A DNA stretch of 41,948 nt from contig JANXVC010000318.1 of the NCBI GenBank assembly GCA_025351925.1, positions 1-41,948 on the forward strand, in the 5' to 3' direction. Source of the DNA: Rhodospirillales bacterium (GTDB lineage: Bacteria > Pseudomonadota > Alphaproteobacteria > Acetobacterales > Acetobacteraceae). Position numbers and translations under genes: made by a program. Below, piece after piece: positions 23,814-35,566 of the stretch (positions are counted from its first letter, which is position 1; each line of letters begins with the position of its first letter). The notes under the pieces were generated by a model. That model was given only the letters and a program-made list of their open reading frames with translations, was not told the DNA's origin and did not search any database.

Positions 23814-25717
23814 CCGACGCACAGCCCCAGGCGCCTTGCACGCGGACCGCCCATGCCATCGCGCCCGACGTGGCCCGCCGTGCGGCGATGGAGAAAACGC
23901 GCGGGCGGCTGGTGATCGCCTCGCTCGGCTTCTCACTGCTGTTCGGCGCGGTCGCCCTCAAGCTCGCGGGCGCCACCGTCATGTTTCCGATGCAGTCGAA
24001 GCGCCTGGATCGCCTCGCGCAGCTTCCGAACCCAATCAGCGCCGACGCGTCCGCGCCAGCCAGCGGCGCACTCGCCATGCCGCCGCGCGACGCCGGGCCG
24101 CATACCAGGGCGATGGTGGTGGACCGCAACGGCGAGATCCTGGCGATCTCCCTGCCGACGGCCGGGCTGTATGCCAACCCGCGCGAGATGATGGATACCG
24201 ACGAGGCCGCGCGAAAGCTGAAATCCGTGCTGCCCAGCCTCGACCTGCAGGTGGTGCGGGCGCGCCTGGCGAGCGAGAAGCAATTCGTCTATCTCGCGCG
24301 CAACATCACGCCGAATGAGCACCTCGCGATCAACAACCTCGGCATCCCCGGCGTCTATTTTCAGGCGACCGAGCGCCGCCGCTATCCGCAGGGCCGGGTG
24401 GCGGCGCACGTGATGGGTGGGGTCGATGTCGATGCGCGCGGCGTCGCGGGGGTGGAGCGCGCTTTCGACCAGCGGCTGCGCGACGACCCGACGCCGCTCA
24501 AGCTCTCGCTCGACGTCCGAGTGCAGGCAGCGATGCGGGACGAGTTGTCGCAGTCCATGGCGGAGTTCCACGCCATCGGCGCCTGCGGCATCGTCATGGA
24601 CGTGCACACCGGCGAGGTGATCGCCATGGTCAGCCTGCCGGACTTCGACGCCAACAAGGCCGGCGAGGCGACGAACGAGCAGCGCTTCAACCGCGCGGTT
24701 ACCGGGATGTACGAGCCCGGCAGTACCTTTAAGCTGCAGACCGCCGCGATGGCGCTCGATAGCGGCGCAGCCCAGCTGTGGAGCTCGTTTGACGCGGCGC
24801 ACAACATCAGGATCGGCCGCTTCACCATCCAGGACTTCGAGGGCAAGCACCGGGTGCTGACCTTTCCCGAGGTCATCGCCTATTCCAGCAACCTAGGTGC
24901 TGCGCACATGGCGCAGCAGGTGGGGACGGAGCGGCAGCGGAGCTGGCTGCACGCCATGGGCATGTTTACCCGCGTTGGCATCGAGCTGCCGGAGCAGGGC
25001 CAGCCGATCGTGCAGCCCGCCGCCAACTGGAAAGAGATCGCGACCATGACCGTGGGCTTCGGCCACGGCATCGCGGTCTCCCCGCTGCATGTGGTGCGCG
25101 GCACGGCGGTGCTGGCCAACGGCGGCATGATGCTGCACCCGACGATCCTGGAGGCGGAGGCGCCGCAGTCCGACGAGCATCGGATCATGCGTCAGTCAAC
25201 GTCGGACACCGTGCGCAAGCTGATGCGGCTGGTGGTGACGGACGGCTATGGCAAGCCGGCGGACGTGCCGGGTTACTTCGTCGGCGGCAAGACCGGCACG
25301 GCGGAGAAGACGCTGGGGCACGGCTATCGGAAGCACGCGAACATCAGCGCGTTCATGAGCGTGTTCCCGATGAATGCGCCGCGCTATGCGGTGTATTTCA
25401 TGCTGGATGAGCCGAAGGGCAACGCGAGCACCGCTGGCTATTCGACCGCCGGGGCCGTGAGTGCGCCGGGTGCCGGCCGGGTAATCGCGCGAATCGCGCC
25501 GATGCTGGGTTTGATGCCGGAGACCGTGACGGCAGCAGCGACGCAGGCGACCCTCTCGATGCCGCTGCGGCCCGGCCGGCCCGCGGGATGGCGGCCGCCG
25601 GTGGACACCTCGCTCGCGCATGCACCGGCGCACCCACAAGAAGTGCCCGCGCCGCAACAGCCCGTCATTCCGCGGCAGGAAGCTGGCCCATCGATTACCT
25701 CCGTTGCGGCTCGCTGA
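23810..25717 (+). CDS. ftsI: Septal peptidoglycan transpeptidase FtsI (PBP3)
   Basis: Class B penicillin-binding protein that cross-links septal peptidoglycan with FtsW. The 635-residue chain has a cytoplasmic N-terminus, one membrane helix (about 34-52), a dimerisation/pedestal domain, and a transpeptidase domain with the three active-site motifs: STFK at Ser305, SSN at 359-361 and KTG at Lys494. The last 70 or so residues, after ARIAPMLGL, are Pro/Ala/Gln-rich and not part of the usual fold. The stop is one base from the murE ATG (TGACATG), so coupling continues. Confidence 0.96.
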   Translation: MTDAQPQAPCTRTAHAIAPDVARRAAMEKTRGRLVIASLGFSLLFGAVALKLAGATVMFPMQSKRLDRLAQLPNPISADASAPASGALAMPPRDAGPHTRAMVVDRNGEILAISLPTAGLYANPREMMDTDEAARKLKSVLPSLDLQVVRARLASEKQFVYLARNITPNEHLAINNLGIPGVYFQATERRRYPQGRVAAHVMGGVDVDARGVAGVERAFDQRLRDDPTPLKLSLDVRVQAAMRDELSQSMAEFHAIGACGIVMDVHTGEVIAMVSLPDFDANKAGEATNEQRFNRAVTGMYEPGSTFKLQTAAMALDSGAAQLWSSFDAAHNIRIGRFTIQDFEGKHRVLTFPEVIAYSSNLGAAHMAQQVGTERQRSWLHAMGMFTRVGIELPEQGQPIVQPAANWKEIATMTVGFGHGIAVSPLHVVRGTAVLANGGMMLHPTILEAEAPQSDEHRIMRQSTSDTVRKLMRLVVTDGYGKPADVPGYFVGGKTGTAEKTLGHGYRKHANISAFMSVFPMNAPRYAVYFMLDEPKGNASTAGYSTAGAVSAPGAGRVIARIAPMLGLMPETVTAAATQATLSMPLRPGRPAGWRPPVDTSLAHAPAHPQEVPAPQQPVIPRQEAGPSITSVAAR

Positions 25718-25718
25718 C

Positions 25719-27146
25719 ATGCTGACACGGCTGGACATGGCCTCACCGTCCGAATTGCCAATAAACGTGACTGGCATGACGGCCGATAGCCGCGCGGTAC
25801 TGCCGGGCATGCTGTATGCGGCGCTGCCCGGCGCCCGCGTGGACGGCCGCAGCTTTATCGGTGATGCCGTCGCGCGCGGCGCCGCGGTCGTGCTGGCGCC
25901 GGCCGGCACGATCTGGCCCGCCGGCGTTCCGGCGCGTCCATTGATTCTCGACAACGAGCCGCGCCGTGCTCTGGCCCGGCTCGCGGCGCTGCAGGCGGGT
26001 CCGCAGCCGGAGCGGATTGTCGCGATCACCGGCACCAACGGCAAGACCAGCACCGCCGAATTCCTGCGCCAGCTCCTGGCCGACGCTGGGATCGAGGCCG
26101 CGAGCCTTGGGACTCTCGGCCTGATTACCCGAACCGGCCAGGGCAATCCCGGCCTGACCACGCCCGATCCGGTTGCGCTCGCGGAGACGCTGGCGGCGCT
26201 TGCGCGTGACGGAGTCCGGGCCGTGGCGCTGGAGGCGTCGTCGCATGGGCTGGATCAGTTCCGGCTGGACGGGGTGCGGCTGGCGGCGGCCGGATTCAGC
26301 AATCTGACGCGGGACCACTTGGACTACCACGGCACGACCGAGGCCTACCGTGCCGCCAAGCTCCGGCTGTTCGACGCGCTGTTGCCGAAAGGCGCTCCGG
26401 CCGTCGCGAGCACGGCGCTGGACCCAGCCACCATGGACGCGCTGCGCGGCATCACGGCCCAGCGCGGGCTGGTGCTGCACCGGGTTGGCGACGATGGCGA
26501 CCTGCTGCGCCTATTGCGCGCCATCCCGCAGCCTGGCGGGCAAGTCATCGAGGTCATCGCGGGCTGCATCCGGCATGAGCTGATGCTGCCGCTGCCGGGG
26601 CGATTCCAGGCCGACAACGCGCTGCTGGCGGCCGGGCTTGCGATCGCGATCGGCACGGCCGACGCGCTGGACCACCTTTCAAGGTTGCACGGCGTCCGCG
26701 GCCGGATGGAGCTGGCGGCAACGCTGCCCAACGGCGCCGCGGTGTATGTTGATTATGCCCACACGCCCGATGCGCTGGACCGGCTGCTGGCCGCCCTGCG
26801 CCCGCATACGGCCGGGCGGCTGCATGTGGTGTTCGGCGCCGGCGGCGACCGCGACCCCGGCAAGCGTCCGCTGATGGGCGCCGCCGCCCGTCTCGCCGAC
26901 CGCGCCATCGTCACCGACGACAACCCGCGCAGCGAGGACCCGGCCGCGATCCGCCGCGCCGTCCTGGCCGCCATCCCCGGCGCCATCGAGATCGGTGACC
27001 GCGCTGCCGCCATCGCCGCCGCGATGAGCGACCTCGCACCCGGCGACGTGCTGGTCGTCGCGGGCAAGGGGCACGAGCAGGGCCAGACCGTGGGCGCGGC
27101 CGTGCTGCCGTTCGACGACGCCGCCACTGTGCGCGGCCTGCTATGA
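25719..27146 (+). CDS. murE: UDP-MurNAc-L-Ala-D-Glu:meso-diaminopimelate ligase
   Basis: Adds the third residue of the stem peptide. The 475-residue protein shows the ATP-binding GTNGKTSTAEF (about residues 105-115), the VALEASSHGLDQFRLDG segment and DNPRSEDP near 401, the motif that selects meso-DAP over lysine. The frame extends upstream inside ftsI, but the ATG at 25719 gives the normal N-terminus with the TGMTADSRAVLPGMLYAAL sequence. The stop overlaps the murF start (ATGA). Confidence 0.97.
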   Translation: MLTRLDMASPSELPINVTGMTADSRAVLPGMLYAALPGARVDGRSFIGDAVARGAAVVLAPAGTIWPAGVPARPLILDNEPRRALARLAALQAGPQPERIVAITGTNGKTSTAEFLRQLLADAGIEAASLGTLGLITRTGQGNPGLTTPDPVALAETLAALARDGVRAVALEASSHGLDQFRLDGVRLAAAGFSNLTRDHLDYHGTTEAYRAAKLRLFDALLPKGAPAVASTALDPATMDALRGITAQRGLVLHRVGDDGDLLRLLRAIPQPGGQVIEVIAGCIRHELMLPLPGRFQADNALLAAGLAIAIGTADALDHLSRLHGVRGRMELAATLPNGAAVYVDYAHTPDALDRLLAALRPHTAGRLHVVFGAGGDRDPGKRPLMGAAARLADRAIVTDDNPRSEDPAAIRRAVLAAIPGAIEIGDRAAAIAAAMSDLAPGDVLVVAGKGHEQGQTVGAAVLPFDDAATVRGLL

Positions 27147-28477
27147 CGGAGCTATGGACCGCGGCCGGGCTGCAGGCCGCGACGGGCGGCACGTTCCGCC
27201 GGCCGTTCGCCGCCAAGGGCGTGTCGATCGACAGCCGAACCCTGCAGCCGGGTGACCTGTTCATCGCTCTGCAAGGCGACACCGACGGCCACGCGTTCGT
27301 GGCGGACGCGCTGGCCCGCGGCGCTGCTGGCGCCATGGTGCATGGCATGAACGGTTTGCCGGACGACGCGCCCCTGCTGGTGGTTGACGATACCCTGGCC
27401 GCACTGCACGCCCTGGGCCAGGCGGGCCGGGCACGCTTCACCGGAAAGATGCTCGCGGTCACCGGCAGCGTCGGCAAGACCACGACGAAGGAGATGCTGC
27501 GGGCGGCGCTGTCCGCCTTCGGCCCGACCCATGCGGCCGAGGCGTCCTACAACAACCATTGGGGCGTGCCGCTAACCCTTGCGCGCCTGCCCGCCAATGC
27601 CGCGTTCTGCGTCGCCGAGATCGGCATGAACCACGCCGGCGAGATCGCACCGCTCGCCCGGCTCGTCGCGCCGCACGTTGCGATCGTGACCGCGGTCGCC
27701 AGCGCGCATATTGGCCACTTGGGCAGCATCGAGGCGATCGCGGACGAGAAGGCCTCGGTCCTGCAGGGCCTGGAACCCGGCGGCATCGCCGTCCTGCCCG
27801 GCGACAGCCCGTTCCTCGCGCGCATGGCAGAGGCAGCGCCTGGCCGGGTTATCACGTTCGGCGGAATCGACGGCGCGGATGCGCTTCTGCTGCGGGTCGC
27901 TCCGGTGCAGGCCAGCATCATCGGCCAGCGTGTCGAGTTTCCGCTGGCGGCACCGGGTCGGCATATGGCGCTTAATGCGGTCGCCGTCCTCGCTGCCTGC
28001 GCAGTGCTGGGGCTTGATGTCGCCATCGCAGGCGCGGCGCTCACGACGTTCCGGCCCATCGCCGGCCGCGGCATGCAGCGCCCAATCCGCGGCGGCGACA
28101 TCATCTTGCTCGACGAGAGCTATAACGCCTCCTCGGCCTCGGTCCGGGCGGCGCTGGGCGTGTTGGCCGCGCTGCCGGGCCGGCGCGTCGCGGTGCTCGG
28201 CGACATGCTGGAGCTCGGCCAGTTCGGCCCGGCGGAGCACGCGGGGCTGGCCCCCGACGTCACCGCCAGCGCTGACCTGCTCTATGCCTGCGGCCCGCTG
28301 ATGCGGCATTTGTATGACAGCGTGCCTGACCGGCAGCGCGGCGCGCATGCCCGGGACAGCACGGCCCTGGCGCCGCTGGTCGCCGCCGCCGTCCGGCCAG
28401 GCGACGCGGTCCTGGTCAAAGGCAGCCTTGGCAGCCGCATGCGGTTGGTCGTGACGACGCTTGAGGGCGCCGGCTGA
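27143..28477 (+). CDS. murF: UDP-MurNAc-tripeptide:D-Ala-D-Ala ligase
   Basis: Completes the cytoplasmic UDP-MurNAc-pentapeptide by adding the dipeptide made by Ddl. The 444-residue Mur ligase has [18 protein letters not shown] near the start, the P-loop [12 protein letters not shown] (about 108), the [14 protein letters not shown] and [12 protein letters not shown] segments and a C-terminal VLGDMLELG. The start and stop overlap murE and mraY respectively (ATGA and TGATG). Confidence 0.97.
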   Translation: MTELWTAAGLQAATGGTFRRPFAAKGVSIDSRTLQPGDLFIALQGDTDGHAFVADALARGAAGAMVHGMNGLPDDAPLLVVDDTLAALHALGQAGRARFTGKMLAVTGSVGKTTTKEMLRAALSAFGPTHAAEASYNNHWGVPLTLARLPANAAFCVAEIGMNHAGEIAPLARLVAPHVAIVTAVASAHIGHLGSIEAIADEKASVLQGLEPGGIAVLPGDSPFLARMAEAAPGRVITFGGIDGADALLLRVAPVQASIIGQRVEFPLAAPGRHMALNAVAVLAACAVLGLDVAIAGAALTTFRPIAGRGMQRPIRGGDIILLDESYNASSASVRAALGVLAALPGRRVAVLGDMLELGQFGPAEHAGLAPDVTASADLLYACGPLMRHLYDSVPDRQRGAHARDSTALAPLVAAAVRPGDAVLVKGSLGSRMRLVVTTLEGAG

Positions 28478-29565
28478 TGCTGGTCTATCTCTCCCGCCTG
28501 TCCGCCGACCAGTTCGTCCTAGCGAACCTGTTCCGCTACATCACGTTCCGCGCCGGGGCGGCATGCCTCACCGCGCTGTTCATCAGCTTTCTGCTGGGAC
28601 CAATGGTCATCCGCTGGCTAGGCTCCGTGCAGCGCGGCGGCCAGCCGATCCGCGAGGACGGCCCGGCCCGGCACCTGATCGAGAAGAAGGGCACGCCCAC
28701 CATGGGCGGCGTGCTGATCCTCGCGTCGCTCGCCGCATCGACGCTGCTATGGGCCGATCTGCGCAATGGCTACGTGTGGGCGGTGCTGCTGCTGACGCTC
28801 GGCTACGGCATGATCGGCTTCATGGACGACTTCCTGAAGCTGTCCCGCCGCAACACCAAGGGCGTCTCGGCGCGCGGTAAGCTGATCGCGCAACTGCTGC
28901 TCGGGCTTGGCTGCGCCATCTGGATCGTGTCGCTGACCCGCGAACCGCTGAGCACCGCTCTGACCGTCCCGGTGTTCAAGGAGGTGCTGATCCCGCTCGG
29001 CTTCCTGTTTCCACTCGTCGGCATGGTCGTCATGGTCGGCAGCTCGAACGCGGTCAACCTAACGGACGGGCTGGACGGCCTGGCGATCGTGCCGACGATC
29101 ATTGCCGCCGCGGTGTTCGCGCTGATCTCCTACCTCGTCGGCAACCGGGTATTCGCGGATTATCTACAGCTGCATCCGGTGCCGGGCGTGGGCGAGCTGG
29201 GCGTGTTCCTTGCGGCCCTGGTGGGCTCGGGGCTCGGCTTCCTGTGGTTCAACGCCCCGCCCGCCGCGGTGTTCATGGGCGACACCGGCAGCCTCGCTTT
29301 GGGCGGCGCGCTGGGTGCCGTGGCGGTCGCGACCAAGCATGAGATCGTGCTGGGCATCGTCGGCGGCCTGTTCGTCGTCGAGACGGTCAGCGTCATCATC
29401 CAGGTATTTTGGTTCAAGCGCACCGGCCGCCGCGTATTCCTGATGGCGCCTTTGCACCACCACTACGAGAAGAAGGGCTGGTCGGAGCCGACGATCGTGA
29501 TCCGTTTTTGGATCGTCTCGATGATCCTGGCGCTGGTGGGCCTGGCCACCTTGAAGATCCGATGA
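28477..29565 (+). CDS. mraY: Phospho-MurNAc-pentapeptide transferase (lipid I synthase)
   Basis: Inner-membrane enzyme that moves phospho-MurNAc-pentapeptide onto undecaprenyl phosphate. It has 362 residues and about ten hydrophobic segments. Signature motifs are [22 protein letters not shown] (catalytic Asp pair, about 117), [11 protein letters not shown], and the [12 protein letters not shown] loop followed by IRFWI. Start and stop overlap murF (TGATG) and murD (ATGA). Confidence 0.97.
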   Translation: MLVYLSRLSADQFVLANLFRYITFRAGAACLTALFISFLLGPMVIRWLGSVQRGGQPIREDGPARHLIEKKGTPTMGGVLILASLAASTLLWADLRNGYVWAVLLLTLGYGMIGFMDDFLKLSRRNTKGVSARGKLIAQLLLGLGCAIWIVSLTREPLSTALTVPVFKEVLIPLGFLFPLVGMVVMVGSSNAVNLTDGLDGLAIVPTIIAAAVFALISYLVGNRVFADYLQLHPVPGVGELGVFLAALVGSGLGFLWFNAPPAAVFMGDTGSLALGGALGAVAVATKHEIVLGIVGGLFVVETVSVIIQVFWFKRTGRRVFLMAPLHHHYEKKGWSEPTIVIRFWIVSMILALVGLATLKIR

Positions 29566-30926
29566 ACGCCTTCCCCCCCGCCCTGTTCGCCGGCCGTCGC
29601 TTTGCCGTGGTGGGCCTGGGCCGCAACGGATTGCCGGTTGCGCGAGCACTGCTGGCGATGGGCGCCGAAATTGCCGTGTGGGACGACCGGCCCGAGGCTC
29701 GCGCCGCCGTGGAGTTGCCGCTGCAGGACCCGGCGCTCGGCCTGGACGGGTTCGAGGCCCTGGTTCTCAGCCCCGGCATTCCGCATTGCCTGCCCGCGCC
29801 GCATCCGGCAGCCCTGGCCGCGCGTCAGGCCGGCATTCCGATACTTTCGGATGCCGAGCTGCTGTTTCAGGCGGTGCGCACGGCCGGGTCGCGGGCGCGG
29901 TTCGTCGGCATCACCGGCACGAACGGCAAGAGCACGACGACGGCTCTTCTTGCACATATTCTATCCAGGGTTGGCATCGAATCGATTGCAGGCGGTAACC
30001 TGGGCACCCCGGCGCTGGCCCTTCCGATGCTTGCCGATGCCGGCATCTATGTCCTGGAGATGTCGTCCTACATGCTGGAGCGCCTGGACACGCTGCGCTT
30101 CAACGCGGCTGCCCTGCTGAACCTAAGCCCGGACCACTTGGACCGGCACGGCGACATGGCCGGCTACATCGCGGCAAAGCGCGCCATCTTCGACCATCAG
30201 CACGCGGGCGACCTCGCGGTGGTCGGCATCGACGACGAAGACAGCGCCGCTCTGGCGCGGAGACTGCGCGGCCCTCGAATTGTCACAGTGTCCGGACAGC
30301 ATCCTGCCGATGTCTGGTGCGACAATGGCATTTTGCGCGATGGCGACGGACCCATTCTGACGATGGCCCAGGCTGCCGCGCTGCCTGGTTCGCATAATGC
30401 GCAAAACGCCGCCGCGGCGGCTGCGCTTGCCCTGGCGCTGGGCGTGCCGCGCAACGCGGTCGGCATGGGGATCGCTGGGTTCGGCGGCCTGCCGCACCGG
30501 CAGCAGCGCGTGGCCGTGATGGACGGCGTGACGTGGGTGAACGACAGCAAAGCCACGAATGCGGACGCCGCCGCCCGCGCGCTCGCCTGCTACGACCGGC
30601 TGGTGTGGATCGCGGGCGGCATTGCCAAGGCCGGCGGTATCGAGTCGCTGCGTCCCCTGCTGCCCCACGTGGCGCATGCCGTGCTGATCGGCCGGGACGC
30701 GCCGCTGCTGGCTCGCACCCTGGCCGACGCCGGCGTACCCTATACTATGGCGGGCACCCTGGACGCCGCCGTCCCAGCCGCCCGCGCCGCCGCAGCACGC
30801 ACCGGCTCCGCGGTGGTCCTGCTGTCCCCGGCCTGCGCCAGCTTCGACCAGTTCGCCAGCTTCGAGGCCCGCGGCGACCGCTTCCGCGAGCTGGCCCTCG
30901 CCCGCGACCTGTGCAGGAGCGCCTGA
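29562..30926 (+). CDS. murD: UDP-MurNAc-L-alanine:D-glutamate ligase
   Basis: Adds D-glutamate, the second stem residue. The 454-residue protein starts with the Rossmann-like [18 protein letters not shown], has the LSPGIPH segment, the P-loop [18 protein letters not shown] (about 119-), [13 protein letters not shown] and [16 protein letters not shown]. The open frame runs upstream inside mraY, but the ATG at 29562 gives the expected N-terminus. Coupled at both ends by overlaps with mraY and ftsW. Confidence 0.97.
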   Translation: MNAFPPALFAGRRFAVVGLGRNGLPVARALLAMGAEIAVWDDRPEARAAVELPLQDPALGLDGFEALVLSPGIPHCLPAPHPAALAARQAGIPILSDAELLFQAVRTAGSRARFVGITGTNGKSTTTALLAHILSRVGIESIAGGNLGTPALALPMLADAGIYVLEMSSYMLERLDTLRFNAAALLNLSPDHLDRHGDMAGYIAAKRAIFDHQHAGDLAVVGIDDEDSAALARRLRGPRIVTVSGQHPADVWCDNGILRDGDGPILTMAQAAALPGSHNAQNAAAAAALALALGVPRNAVGMGIAGFGGLPHRQQRVAVMDGVTWVNDSKATNADAAARALACYDRLVWIAGGIAKAGGIESLRPLLPHVAHAVLIGRDAPLLARTLADAGVPYTMAGTLDAAVPAARAAAARTGSAVVLLSPACASFDQFASFEARGDRFRELALARDLCRSA

Positions 30927-32059
30927 TGGCCCTGTCCCGCTCCGACAACTCCGTGCTCGGCCGCTGGTGGTGGACCGTTGACCGCTGGACCCTGCTCGCG
31001 GTCGGCACGCTGATCGGCTTCGGTTACGTGATGATGCTGGCGGCCTCGCCCGCGGTGGCGGAGCGCATCCATCAGTCCCGCGATGTGTTCATCCTGAAAC
31101 AGGTCGTGTTCCTGGCGCTCGCTGGGCTGACCGTGGTGGGGGTGTCGCTATTGTCCCCACGAGGCGTGCGGCGCCTAGCGCTGCTCGGCTGCCTCGCCGC
31201 GCTGGCGCTCACCGCCGCAACCCTCGTTATGGGCGTCGAGATCAAGGGCGCCCGCCGCTGGATCTCCGTTCCCGGCATGACCGTCCAGCCCAGCGAATTC
31301 CTGAAACCCTGCTTCGCCGTCGTCGCCGCTTGGCTGCTCAGCCAAGGCCAGCGCAGGCGTCACTTCCCCGGCATGCTGCTCGCCGGCGCGATATTCATCG
31401 TGATCGCCATGCTGCTGAAATCGCAGCCGGACATGGGGATGCTGGCCGTCATTGCCGCGGTGTTCTTCGTTCAGCTGTTCGTCGGCGGGCTGAACCTGCC
31501 GCTGGTCGGCGTCGGAGCCGGCGGGCTCGTGGCCGCCGCAGGGGCCGCATACGCCTTCTTCCCGCACGTCCGCAGCCGCGTCACCCGCTTCCTGGACCCG
31601 GCCTCCGGCGACAGCTACCAGGTCAACACCGCGCTTGAGGCCTTCGGCAATGGCGGCCTGCTGGGCCGTGGCCCCGGCGAGGGCCGGGTCAAGGACGTAC
31701 TGCCCGACGCCCACGCGGACTTCGTGTTTGCCGTGGTTGGCGAGGAGTTCGGCATGGTCGTCTGCCTGGTCGTGCTCGGACTGTTCGGCTTCATCGTGCT
31801 GCGCGGCCTGCTGCGGCTGTTGGCGGAACAGGACCTGTTCATCGTGCTGGCCTCGTGCGGCCTGGTGACCAGCTTCGGCCTGCAGGCTTTCGTCAACATG
31901 GGCAGCTCGCTGCATCTGATCCCGACCAAGGGCATGACCCTGCCCTTCGTGTCCTATGGCGGCTCGTCCGTGCTGGCGGTCGCCCTTGGGATCGGCATGC
32001 TGCTGGCGCTCACCCGTCGCCGCGCCCGGTCCGAGCCGGTGTGGAGCACCGCGTCATGA
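30926..32059 (+). CDS. ftsW: Septal peptidoglycan glycosyltransferase FtsW (SEDS family)
   Basis: Polymerises lipid II at the division site together with FtsI. The 377-residue, ten-helix SEDS protein shows the [20 protein letters not shown] segment, [11 protein letters not shown] with the catalytic-region Asp, the [20 protein letters not shown] loop and the C-terminal [18 protein letters not shown] signature. The ATG at 30926 overlaps the murD stop (TGATG); the frame is open further upstream but antisense-like in composition there. Stop overlaps murG. Confidence 0.97.
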   Translation: MALSRSDNSVLGRWWWTVDRWTLLAVGTLIGFGYVMMLAASPAVAERIHQSRDVFILKQVVFLALAGLTVVGVSLLSPRGVRRLALLGCLAALALTAATLVMGVEIKGARRWISVPGMTVQPSEFLKPCFAVVAAWLLSQGQRRRHFPGMLLAGAIFIVIAMLLKSQPDMGMLAVIAAVFFVQLFVGGLNLPLVGVGAGGLVAAAGAAYAFFPHVRSRVTRFLDPASGDSYQVNTALEAFGNGGLLGRGPGEGRVKDVLPDAHADFVFAVVGEEFGMVVCLVVLGLFGFIVLRGLLRLLAEQDLFIVLASCGLVTSFGLQAFVNMGSSLHLIPTKGMTLPFVSYGGSSVLAVALGIGMLLALTRRRARSEPVWSTAS

Positions 32060-33180
32060 GGGGCCAGGCCGTGCGTCCCATCGTGATCGCCGCCGGCGGC
32101 ACCGGCGGACACTTCTTCCCGGCCGAAGCGCTGGCGTCCGAACTGCTGTCCCGCGGTCACCGCGTGGCACTGATGACGGATGCGCGGAGCAGCGGCCTCA
32201 AATCCGAGATCTTTGCCGGGCACGAGACCTTCGTGCTGCGCGGCGCCGGGATCGCCGGGCGGGGTATATTGCGCGCCGGCCAGGCTGCATTGGCGCTGGC
32301 GGCGGGGACGGCCCAGGCGCGCGGCATCCTCTCGACGCTGGGCGCGGCTGCTATCGTGGGTTTCGGCGGCTACCCTTGCGTGGCGCCTGTGCTGGCGTCC
32401 CGCCTGCTTCGCCGCCGTCCGGTGGTCGTGCTGCACGAGCAGAACGGCGTGCTGGGCCGGGCCAATCGGGCGCTGGCGCGGTTCGCGGACCGGCTGGCGC
32501 TTGGTACGGCGGCGACCACGCGCCTGCCGCGTTCGGCTGCAACGATCGTGACCGGCAACCCGGTGCGGCCAGCAATCCGCGCCTTGGCCGGGCTGGGCTA
32601 CACGCCGCCCACGCCGGATGGTCCGGTCAACCTGCTGGTCGTCGGCGGCAGCCAGGGCGCACGGGTGTTCAGCGACGCGCTGCCCCAAGCCATCGTCTTG
32701 CTGCCCAAGGCCCTGCATGCCCGGCTCCGCATCGTGCAGCAATGCCGGCCCGAGGACCTGCAGCGCGTACGCGCCGCCTATGCCGCACAGGGCGTCGAGG
32801 CCGAGCTGGCCGCGTTCTTCCCCGACATGGCGGCGCGGCTGACGGCGGCGCATTTCGTGGTGGCACGCGCCGGCGCCAGCACGGTGGCCGAGCTGTGCGT
32901 CGTCGGTCGCCCAGCGCTGCTGGTGCCGCTGCCGGCCTCGATCGACCAGCACCAACGCTTCAACGCCCTGGCCTCCGGCGCCGACGTGTTGGAACAGTCC
33001 GCGTTCGAGGCGGCGCCCCAGGTGCTCGCCGACGCGCTCACCGCCTGCCTGCCCTTCCCCGATCTGCTCACCGCCAAGGCGCGCGCCGTCGCCCAGGCCG
33101 GCATTCCCGACGCTGCCGCCCGCCTCGCCGACCTCGTCGAGCAGATGGCGCGTGCGAACCTAAAAGGAGCCCGCGCATGA
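32056..33180 (+). CDS. murG: UDP-GlcNAc:undecaprenyl-PP-MurNAc-pentapeptide transferase (lipid II synthase)
   Basis: Peripheral GT-B glycosyltransferase (374 residues) that makes lipid II on the cytoplasmic face. The sequence shows the glycine-rich [16 protein letters not shown], a [15 protein letters not shown] loop, [13 protein letters not shown] and the C-terminal UDP-GlcNAc site ([16 protein letters not shown] and [20 protein letters not shown]). The start overlaps ftsW and the stop overlaps murC (both ATGA). Confidence 0.97.
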   Translation: MRGQAVRPIVIAAGGTGGHFFPAEALASELLSRGHRVALMTDARSSGLKSEIFAGHETFVLRGAGIAGRGILRAGQAALALAAGTAQARGILSTLGAAAIVGFGGYPCVAPVLASRLLRRRPVVVLHEQNGVLGRANRALARFADRLALGTAATTRLPRSAATIVTGNPVRPAIRALAGLGYTPPTPDGPVNLLVVGGSQGARVFSDALPQAIVLLPKALHARLRIVQQCRPEDLQRVRAAYAAQGVEAELAAFFPDMAARLTAAHFVVARAGASTVAELCVVGRPALLVPLPASIDQHQRFNALASGADVLEQSAFEAAPQVLADALTACLPFPDLLTAKARAVAQAGIPDAAARLADLVEQMARANLKGARA

Positions 33181-34607
33181 GGGCGCTGCCACTCGGCATC
33201 GGCACCATCCACTTCGTCGGCATCGGCGGCATCGGCATGTCGGGCATCGCCGAGGTGCTGCACACGCTGGGCTACGCCGTGCAGGGCAGCGATCTCAGCG
33301 ATAATGCCAATGTGCGCCGGTTGCGCGACGCCGGCATCCCGGTGGCGATCGGCCACGACGCGGCGAACGTCGCCAACGCGCAGGTCGTGGTAGTCAGCAC
33401 CGCGATCAGCCGCGACAACGCCGAGGTCGCCGCCGCCCGCGCCCGCCTGGTGCCCGTGGTGCGCCGGGCGGAGATGCTGGCCGAACTCATGCGGCTGCGA
33501 TGGGCTATCGCCGTCGGCGGCACCCACGGCAAGACCACGACCACAAGCCTCGTCGCCTGCCTGCTGGAGGCGGCCGGCATGGACCCGACCGTCATCAACG
33601 GCGGCATCATCAACGCCTACAACTCGAACACCCGGCTCGGTGAGGGCGAGTGGATGGTGGTCGAGGCCGACGAGAGCGACGGAAGCTTTCTACGCCTACC
33701 GGCCGTCATCGCCGTCGTCACCAACATGGACCCCGAGCACCTGGATCACTGGGGCACCGCGGAGGCCATGGTCGCGGGCTATGACCAGTTCGTCGCCAAC
33801 GTGCCGTTCTACGGTTTCGCCGTGCTGTGCATTGACCATCCCGGCGTGCAGCAGATGATCCCGCGCCTGTCCGATCGCCGGGTGATCACCTACGGGTTCT
33901 CGCCCCAGGCGGACATCCGCGCCGAGCGGCTGGTGATGGACAAGCTGGGCGCCACCTTCGAGGTCGTCGTCACCGGACGCGGGCGCAGCGTGTCCCGCCG
34001 CATGGGCCCGTTCCGGCTGCCGATGCTGGGCCAGCACAACGTGCAGAACGCGCTGGCCGCCGTCGCCATCGCGGTCGAGATGGACGTGGACGAGACGACG
34101 ATCCGCAGCGCCTTCGCGGCCTTCCGCGGCGTCAAGCGCCGCTTTACCAAAACCGGCGAGAGTGGCGGCATCACGGTCATCGACGACTATGGCCACCATC
34201 CGGTCGAGATCGCCGCCGTGCTGAAGGCCGCCCGCCAGGCCGGCGCGCGCGACGTGCTCGCCGTCGTGCAGCCGCACCGCTACTCGCGGCTGAAGTCGCT
34301 GTTCCCAGAGTTCTGCACCTGCATGAACGACGCCGGGACCGTGATCATCGCCGACGTCTATGCCGCCGGTGAGACGCCGATTCCCGGCATCTCCCGCGAC
34401 TCGCTTGTGGACGGCCTGCGCGCCCGCGGGCATCGCAGCGTGGTGCCGCTGCCGGGGCCGGAGCACCTGAGCGAGATGGTGCACGCCATCGCCAAGCCCG
34501 GCGACTTCGTGATCTGCCTCGGTGCCGGGACCATCACCCAATGGGCAGCGACCCTGCCCGCCGAGTTGGCCGCGCTGCAATCCACCAGCACGCGGCGCGC
34601 CGGATGA
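33177..34607 (+). CDS. murC: UDP-MurNAc:L-alanine ligase
   Basis: First amino-acid ligase of the pathway. The 476-residue protein has the UDP-binding [18 protein letters not shown], the P-loop [13 protein letters not shown] (about 114-), [25 protein letters not shown], and [18 protein letters not shown] in the C-terminal domain. All are canonical for MurC rather than the related Mpl. The frame remains open far upstream through murG, but the ATG at 33177 gives the true N-terminus. The stop overlaps murB. Confidence 0.97.
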   Translation: MRALPLGIGTIHFVGIGGIGMSGIAEVLHTLGYAVQGSDLSDNANVRRLRDAGIPVAIGHDAANVANAQVVVVSTAISRDNAEVAAARARLVPVVRRAEMLAELMRLRWAIAVGGTHGKTTTTSLVACLLEAAGMDPTVINGGIINAYNSNTRLGEGEWMVVEADESDGSFLRLPAVIAVVTNMDPEHLDHWGTAEAMVAGYDQFVANVPFYGFAVLCIDHPGVQQMIPRLSDRRVITYGFSPQADIRAERLVMDKLGATFEVVVTGRGRSVSRRMGPFRLPMLGQHNVQNALAAVAIAVEMDVDETTIRSAFAAFRGVKRRFTKTGESGGITVIDDYGHHPVEIAAVLKAARQAGARDVLAVVQPHRYSRLKSLFPEFCTCMNDAGTVIIADVYAAGETPIPGISRDSLVDGLRARGHRSVVPLPGPEHLSEMVHAIAKPGDFVICLGAGTITQWAATLPAELAALQSTSTRRAG

Positions 34608-35566
34608 TCCCCGCCATGCACGCCCTGACGCTCGCCGACCGGCTGCCGCCGATCCACGGCAGGGTCCAGGCCAACGCGCAGTTGGCGCCGTTCACCTGGT
34701 TCCGCGTGGGCGGTCCGGCGGAGGCGCTGGTGCGGCCTTCGAGCGCTACGGACCTCGCGGCCTTTCTGGCGGCGCTGTCGCTCGACGTGCCAGTCCAGGT
34801 ATTGGGCGCCGCCAGCAACGTGATCGTGCGCGACGGCGGCATCCACGGCGTAGTGCTGCGCCTGGGCCGCGGTTTCGGCGAGGTGCGGATCGAGGCGGAC
34901 GGCGTGATTGCCGGCGCCGCGTGCCTGGATGCCGCAGTCGCCGAACACGCGGCGGCAGCGGAGCTGACCGGGCTCGAGTTCCTGTCGGGCATCCCGGGCA
35001 CCATCGGCGGCGCGGTCGCCATGAACGCCGGCGCCTATGGCGGCGACGTCGCGGGCTGCCTGGATTGGGCGGAGTTCGTCACCCGCTCCGGCGAGCAGGT
35101 CCGCATGGCGGCCGACGGGCTCGCCTTGGCCTACCGGCACGCGAGATTGCCGCCCGGCGCCGTCGTGGTCCGCGCCCGCTTCCGTGCCCGCCCCGGCGAT
35201 CCCGCCACCATTGCCGCACGCATGGCCGAGATCCGCGCCAAGCGCGAGGCGACGCAACCGGTCCGCGCCCGCACCGGCGGCTCGACCTTCCGCAATCCGC
35301 CGGGCATGCGCGCCTGGGAGCTGATCGACGCCGCCGGTGGTCGTGGCCTGGTGCGCGGCGCCGCCGCCTGCAGCGACAAGCACTGCAACTTCCTGCTGAA
35401 CACCGGCGGCGCCACGGCGGCCGACCTGGAGGGGCTGGGCGAAGAATTGCGCCGCCGAGTGCACGCAGTGTCCGGCGTCACGCTGGATTGGGAGATCAAG
35501 CGCCTGGGCATTCCGGCCGGTCCCGCTCCATGGAATGTCTCGGCAGGCTTGGGGAGCGCCGCATGA
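34604..35566 (+). CDS. murB: UDP-N-acetylenolpyruvoylglucosamine reductase
   Basis: FAD enzyme that reduces the enolpyruvyl group to give UDP-MurNAc. The 320-residue protein contains [47 protein letters not shown], the catalytic Ser region [10 protein letters not shown] and a terminal LDWEIKRLG with the catalytic Glu. It lacks the inserted loop of E. coli-type MurB, so it belongs to the shorter type II. A second in-frame ATG four codons in is also possible. Overlaps murC and ddl by ATGA. Confidence 0.96.
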   Translation: MIPAMHALTLADRLPPIHGRVQANAQLAPFTWFRVGGPAEALVRPSSATDLAAFLAALSLDVPVQVLGAASNVIVRDGGIHGVVLRLGRGFGEVRIEADGVIAGAACLDAAVAEHAAAAELTGLEFLSGIPGTIGGAVAMNAGAYGGDVAGCLDWAEFVTRSGEQVRMAADGLALAYRHARLPPGAVVVRARFRARPGDPATIAARMAEIRAKREATQPVRARTGGSTFRNPPGMRAWELIDAAGGRGLVRGAAACSDKHCNFLLNTGGATAADLEGLGEELRRRVHAVSGVTLDWEIKRLGIPAGPAPWNVSAGLGSAA

